Below, one piece after another: positions 60,181 to 64,000 of a stretch of DNA of 64,000 nucleotides. This DNA is from Nocardia sp. NBC_00508. GTDB taxonomy: Bacteria > Actinomycetota > Actinomycetes > Mycobacteriales > Mycobacteriaceae. Where the stretch lies: the NCBI RefSeq assembly GCF_036346875.1, contig NZ_CP107852.1:5456001-5520000 (forward strand). The letters are read 5' to 3'. Position 1 is the first letter of the stretch. Every line of letters starts with the position of its first letter. The translations under genes were made by a program, and so were the position numbers. Below the pieces are notes generated by a model that was not told the origin of the DNA, ran no database searches, and saw only the letters and a list, made by a program, of their open reading frames with translations.

Positions 60181-61071
60181 TCACAGCGGCGGACATGACC
60201 CGCCGCGCACTTCGTCGAGGTGACGGCCGAGCAGCCGCGCCATGCGGCTCAGGATGGTGGTGGCATCGTCGAACGAGCCGGAATCGGCCTGCGCCGCGAG
60301 CGCGACCGCGATCATGCCGGACCGTACCGGAACCAGGCCGAACTGGCGGACGGTGTAGACCCCGGTCGCGTCGTCCGGCCCCCAGCCGCCCTTGTACGCC
60401 GTACCCTCCAGCACGCCGAGACCCCACGCCTGCTCGGGCGTGATCTCCGTCATCAGCTCGGTCACGTGGAACGTCTCGGGCAGGCACGGCAGCCGGGACG
60501 CGAAGCGGGCCTGGTTGGCCAGCGTCCATTCGGTACCGCCGAAGGAGGTGTAGTCCAGCGTGGTGCGCGGCCCCGCGACACCGGTGGTGGCGTCACCCGC
60601 TTCGTCGATCACGTCCTGCACCGCCTTGGCGGCTTCCAGCCCGTCGCCGAGCGACTGCCACAGTGCGTCGGCGGCGGCGTTGTCCGACCAGGTGATGGCG
60701 GCCTCCACCTCGTGCAGAATGCCTTCCTGCCGGTCGTGCCGCAGCGCCGCGATCGCGAGCGGCACCTTGATCGTCGACCACGCGATGCCGCTGGCCCAGT
60801 CGCCGAAGATGGTCATCCGGCCGCCGCCGACCGGCATGATCGCCATGCCGACCTGTCCGGCCAGCTGCGGCTGCAGCTGCGTGAAATCGGCGGCCAGCGA
60901 GTCGGGCACGGAGACCGCGAGGTTCGGCCGCCACGTCCCGGCGGTGTCGACGACCAGCGGGGGAGGTTCGGCGGCCGGCCGCTCGCCGGGAAGCAGGGCG
61001 CACGAGGTCAGCGTGAGCAGCGCCACCATCGCCGCGGCGCGCAGCATCGAACCAGATCCGTTCGACCTCAC
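60181..61071 (-). CDS. Lipoprotein with class A beta-lactamase-like serine hydrolase domain
   Basis: About 296 residues. Signal sequence with lipobox LTSC. Active-site motifs of the class A beta-lactamase/PBP fold are visible: SxxK in STIKVPLAIAAL, SDN in TWSDNAAADALW, and KGG in AYKGGWGPD. A Glu in GTEWTLAN might correspond to the omega-loop Glu166 but lies farther from SDN than usual. It may be a beta-lactamase, a carboxypeptidase-like enzyme or a binding protein. GTG 61071 or 61074 has GGAGGA upstream. Divergent from the Ser/Thr kinase. Confidence 0.82.
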   Translation of the reverse strand: MRSNGSGSMLRAAAMVALLTLTSCALLPGERPAAEPPPLVVDTAGTWRPNLAVSVPDSLAADFTQLQPQLAGQVGMAIMPVGGGRMTIFGDWASGIAWSTIKVPLAIAALRHDRQEGILHEVEAAITWSDNAAADALWQSLGDGLEAAKAVQDVIDEAGDATTGVAGPRTTLDYTSFGGTEWTLANQARFASRLPCLPETFHVTELMTEITPEQAWGLGVLEGTAYKGGWGPDDATGVYTVRQFGLVPVRSGMIAVALAAQADSGSFDDATTILSRMARLLGRHLDEVRGGSCPPL

Positions 61072-61338
61072 CACCGAGTCCTCCCCACCACCACTTGCGT
61101 GTGCTCGCAGTTCATCGGCGGTGCAAAATAGCTGATCAGGCCCGTCCGGCCGGTGGCAGGGCGGGAGACATCGTCGCGCGACAAGCGACCGCGCCGCGAG
61201 AACGATATCTCGGGACATAGTTTCGCCGATTTTCGCGGAGAATTCGAAACTCCGTGGCCAGGGCGACACCCGGTAGGCTCCAGGATCTGTACGGAGCGCC
61301 TGGACGTCCGCGTCCGGCCGTGGTCACCTGAAGGGGGC

Positions 61339-63180
61339 GTGTTGCTCGACAGCGGTGCGGTGTTCGCCGGGTTCACCATAGAGAAGCTGCTCGGCCAGGG
61401 CGGCATGGGATCGGTGTACCTGGCCCGTCACCCGAGACTGCCTCGGCAGACGGCGCTCAAGCTGCTCAACCGCGAGCTGTTCGCCGACGCCGAGGTCCGG
61501 GCGCGGTTCGAGCGCGAGGCGGACCTGGCCGCACAGCTGGATCATCCGAACATCGTCGCGGTGTACGACCGCGGCACCGAGGACGAGCAGCTGTGGATCT
61601 CCATGCAGTACGTCGACGGCGTGGACGCCGCGACGGTGAACCCGCAGACCCTCCCGCCGGAACGGGCCGTGCAGATCATCGAAGGCGTCGCCGCCGCACT
61701 GGATTACGCACACGGTATGGGCGTGCTGCACCGGGACGTCAAGCCCGCCAACATCATGCTGGCCCGCGCGGTGGGCGGGCACGGCGAACGGGTCTTCCTC
61801 ACCGACTTCGGCATCGCCCGGCTGCGGGAGGATTCCACCCACCTGACGCAGACCGGCATGTTCACCGCGACGCTCGCCTATGCCTCGCCGGAACAGATGA
61901 CCGGCGCGCACCTGGACCACCGCTCCGACCAGTACTCGCTGGCGTGCGCGCTGTACTGGTTGCTGACCGGCGTCGCCCCGTTCGACGCGCCCGCTCCGGC
62001 CGAGATCATCCGCGGCCATCTCCAGCTGCCGCCCCCGTCGGTCGCGGCCAGGCGCGCCGGGCTGTCGGCCGCGCTCGACCCGGTGATCGCGAAGGCGATG
62101 GCGAAGCGGCCCGATGACCGGTACGCGTCCTGCATCGACTTCGCCACGGCCGCACGGCGAGCGCTGGCCGGGCCCGCGCCGACGATCGTGGCGTCGCAGT
62201 ACCAGCCGCAACCGGCGCCCACTGTCATCGCGCAGCCGTCGAGTCCGGCCTATCCCGCGCCGGAGGCGAGTTCGCCGACATACGTCGCCGCGGCCTCCGG
62301 TCCCGGCTACACCGCGCCGCCGCAATACGCCACGAATCCGGCCGCCGGACAACAGCTCCCGGTGTCCGGAGCCTCCGCGGTAGCGCCGCAGAGTTACTCG
62401 GCGGCACCACAGCAACCCGGTTATCCGGCAGCCTCAACGAATTACCCTGCAGCACAGCCGATTCCGCCGAGTATGCCACCGCCGATGGGCTACGCACCCC
62501 ATCAGCCACCCGGGTATCGCCCCGAACGCCGTTCCTCTACCGGTCTGATCGTGACCATCGTGCTGATCGTCTTGGCGCTGTTCGTCGGCATCGGCATTGT
62601 CGTGGCGAAGGTCGGATTCTCGAATTCCGCGTCTCCGCTCGACCTCGGTACCAAAGAACCCCCCGGACCGACCGACGCCGACACCCTCGCCAAGGCGTTC
62701 CCGAACCTGTTGCCGCAAGACGTGGACACGAAGTACAACTTCGGCTCCGGCCCGGGATACCGGGACAAAACCTGCTTTCTCGACACTGCGGAGCCGGGTC
62801 GCAAAGTGTCGAGCGCCGACGGTGTGCCCGACTTCCCCAACTGGGAAACGGCCTGGAATTGCTGGGGCACGCCGATCAACGAACCCGATTACGTCCTCAT
62901 CGCCTTCAGATCGCCGCAGGACGCACAGGCGGCGGTGCGCGACCTGCCGTCCAACACCCGTGCGACCGAACGCAACAACGGCAAGTCGTATTCGACCTAC
63001 CGGTGGCAGTCCGGCAGTGGCTTGCCCGACGGGTTCCTGGTCGTCGATTTCCAGGACGATCCGGCCCGATCCAGCTACCTGCTGTTCGCCACGGTGACCC
63101 TCACCGACAGCATGCCGACCTCCGGGTTCGGCATACCCACCGCCGAATTCAGGGGCTGGTTCGCCGACCTGCCACTGTAA
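61339..63180 (+). CDS. Membrane serine/threonine protein kinase (PknB-like family) with unknown extracellular domain
   Basis: About 613 residues. The kinase domain (1-275) has a Gly loop GQGGMGSVY, VAIK-type Lys in TALKLL, catalytic HRDVKPANI and DFG, and APE-like SPEQ. A Pro/Ala/Tyr-rich juxtamembrane linker of about 110 residues and a single transmembrane helix (GLIVTIVLIVLALFVGIGIV) lead to a roughly 190-residue external domain with two conserved-looking cysteines, which is not PASTA and not recognised. The start is uncertain: AAGGGGG is very close to the GTG. Could sense envelope ligands. Divergent from the beta-lactamase-like lipoprotein. Confidence 0.88.
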   Translation: MLLDSGAVFAGFTIEKLLGQGGMGSVYLARHPRLPRQTALKLLNRELFADAEVRARFEREADLAAQLDHPNIVAVYDRGTEDEQLWISMQYVDGVDAATVNPQTLPPERAVQIIEGVAAALDYAHGMGVLHRDVKPANIMLARAVGGHGERVFLTDFGIARLREDSTHLTQTGMFTATLAYASPEQMTGAHLDHRSDQYSLACALYWLLTGVAPFDAPAPAEIIRGHLQLPPPSVAARRAGLSAALDPVIAKAMAKRPDDRYASCIDFATAARRALAGPAPTIVASQYQPQPAPTVIAQPSSPAYPAPEASSPTYVAAASGPGYTAPPQYATNPAAGQQLPVSGASAVAPQSYSAAPQQPGYPAASTNYPAAQPIPPSMPPPMGYAPHQPPGYRPERRSSTGLIVTIVLIVLALFVGIGIVVAKVGFSNSASPLDLGTKEPPGPTDADTLAKAFPNLLPQDVDTKYNFGSGPGYRDKTCFLDTAEPGRKVSSADGVPDFPNWETAWNCWGTPINEPDYVLIAFRSPQDAQAAVRDLPSNTRATERNNGKSYSTYRWQSGSGLPDGFLVVDFQDDPARSSYLLFATVTLTDSMPTSGFGIPTAEFRGWFADLPL

Positions 63181-63185
63181 CGAGC

Positions 63186-64000
63186 TCAGTCGACCGCGAG
63201 CGCCTCCACGATGGGCAGCCGGGCCGCCCGCAATGCGGGCGGAATCGACCCGAGCAGCGCCAGCGCCAGCGCGATCATGCCGTAGACCAGCACTATCGGG
63301 CTCGGCTGATAGGCCACGTCGATGGTCAAGGCATGTCCCATCGCGACCGAGGCCAAATACTGCACCAAGCCGCCGAGAAGCAAACCCAGTACCGCGCCGA
63401 CGATTCCGATGCCCGCCGCCTCGGCAAGCACCGAACGCATCAGGAACTTGCGCCCGGTGCCCATGGCGCGCAACACCCCGAGTTCCCTGCGGCGTTCCAG
63501 CACCGAGAGCATCAACGTGTTGAGCAACGCGACCGTGGCCACCAGCACCACGATCCAGAGGATGGCATTGCTCAGCACTGCTCCTTGCCGAATGCTCGAC
63601 GAGGCCATGACCACCGTATCCGCCCCGGTGTCGACGTTCAGTTCCGGTGGCACCACCCGGCGGATAGCGGCGAGCACCGCCGCGCGATCGGCGCCGGGCT
63701 CGATATCGACCGCGATGACCGTCTCGCCGGGCCGCTCGTACCAGCTGCGCATCAGGTCGAGGTCCATCATCACCACGCCCGCGATCGCCGAGAAATACGG
63801 GATCACTTGCAGCACTCGCACGGTGCGCGGGCCGGTTGGCGTCGGCAGGGTCAGTTCGGCGCCCGCGCCGATGCCCAGCGAGCGCGCCACGTCACGGGAG
63901 ATCGCGACGCCCTCCCCGGCCGACAGCCGGGCGACGGACTCGTCGGTGAGCATCCGCATGCGGGTTTCGCGGGCATCCGGCGGAAATCCTTGCAGCATCA
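63186..64000 (-). CDS. MacB/FtsX-type ABC transporter permease, 3' part
   Basis: At least the last 270 residues; the start lies beyond the window. A periplasmic MacB-like domain (VAISRDVARSLGIGAGAELTLPT) is followed by three transmembrane helices: ILWIVVLVATVALLNTLMLSV, the ERRRELGVLRAMGTGR coupling motif, then GIGIVGAVLGLLLGGLVQYL and a last helix ending SIPPALRAARLPIVEAL. This is the standard C-terminus of a FtsX-domain permease of lipoprotein or drug efflux type. Ends 5 bases after the convergent kinase stop. Confidence 0.9.
   Translation of the reverse strand, partial: MLQGFPPDARETRMRMLTDESVARLSAGEGVAISRDVARSLGIGAGAELTLPTPTGPRTVRVLQVIPYFSAIAGVVMMDLDLMRSWYERPGETVIAVDIEPGADRAAVLAAIRRVVPPELNVDTGADTVVMASSSIRQGAVLSNAILWIVVLVATVALLNTLMLSVLERRRELGVLRAMGTGRKFLMRSVLAEAAGIGIVGAVLGLLLGGLVQYLASVAMGHALTIDVAYQPSPIVLVYGMIALALALLGSIPPALRAARLPIVEALAVD

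Noticed and set aside
1..64000. CRISPR arrays, tRNA/rRNA genes, transposases, phage genes
   Set aside because: No short regular spacer-repeat arrays, no clover-leaf genes ending in a T-loop motif that I could recognise, and no transposase or integrase motifs in any frame inspected.

Overview
The window is high-GC actinobacterial DNA and most likely comes from a Nocardia or a close relative in the Mycobacteriales. From memory of gene order, its backbone is collinear with the Mycobacterium tuberculosis stretch Rv3044 to Rv3011c. The shared genes are fecB, ctaD, serB2, an ABC ATPase, a NUDIX protein, echA17, two methyltransferases, the Rv3035-Rv3030 polysaccharide genes, fixA/fixB (etfBA), two acyltransferases, iscS, mnmA (trmU), the Rv3015c-type methionine-synthase homologue, ligA, an ACT protein, gatC and gatA. 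Many genes carry a TAnnnT -10 element only 6-9 bases before the start codon, the usual layout of leaderless actinobacterial transcripts.

Layout. Positions 1-8739 (minus) hold the first 2913 codons of a nonribosomal peptide synthetase (C-A-T-E, C-A-T, C...), which runs off the left edge. Before it lie a stand-alone, catalytically incomplete adenylation-domain fragment and a FecB-type siderophore-binding lipoprotein, which suggests siderophore assembly and uptake. A VOC protein and a repeat-rich gap lead to ctaD, a tandem array of about 68-bp repeats, and serB. Positions 15.9-24.6 kb hold a PTH2-like protein, the ABC ATPase, the NUDIX protein, the crotonase, two methyltransferases, a beta-propeller lipoprotein and a left-handed beta-helix acyltransferase. 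Positions 25.4-29.1 kb (minus) are a translationally coupled methyltransferase, GH57 enzyme and GT4 glycosyltransferase, the candidate methylglucose lipopolysaccharide (MGLP) machinery.

Positions 29.2-31.3 kb encode electron-transfer flavoprotein etfBA behind a palindromic operator candidate, ending at a clean terminator. A MetE-like protein follows, then a divergent LysR regulator/NDH-2 pair, then a GNAT/PlsC pair resembling OlsB/OlsA. Positions 37.1-38.9 kb are an accessory patch with a secreted His/Asp/Trp/Arg-rich protein, a decayed SDR gene and a probably frameshifted WhiB-like gene. From 38.9 kb come iscS-mnmA, a second MetE-like protein and ligA.

From 45 kb accessory genes mix with the backbone: an SDR/QueA-like operon with a hairpin at its ribosome binding site, a Uma2 nuclease-fold gene divergent from an unusual AAA ATPase, a GNAT, the ACT protein, and gatC-gatA. 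After gatA the mycobacterial synteny stops. The remainder holds a TetR/SDR divergent pair with two matching operators, an SRPBCC protein behind a perfect KstR-type box, a phospholipase A2/membrane alpha-beta hydrolase pair, a NarL-type two-component system, a lipoprotein with a class A beta-lactamase-like active site, a membrane Ser/Thr kinase and the 3' part of a MacB/FtsX-type permease.

No tRNA, rRNA, CRISPR array, transposase or phage gene was recognised. All identifications come from motifs and remembered families; no database search was run.
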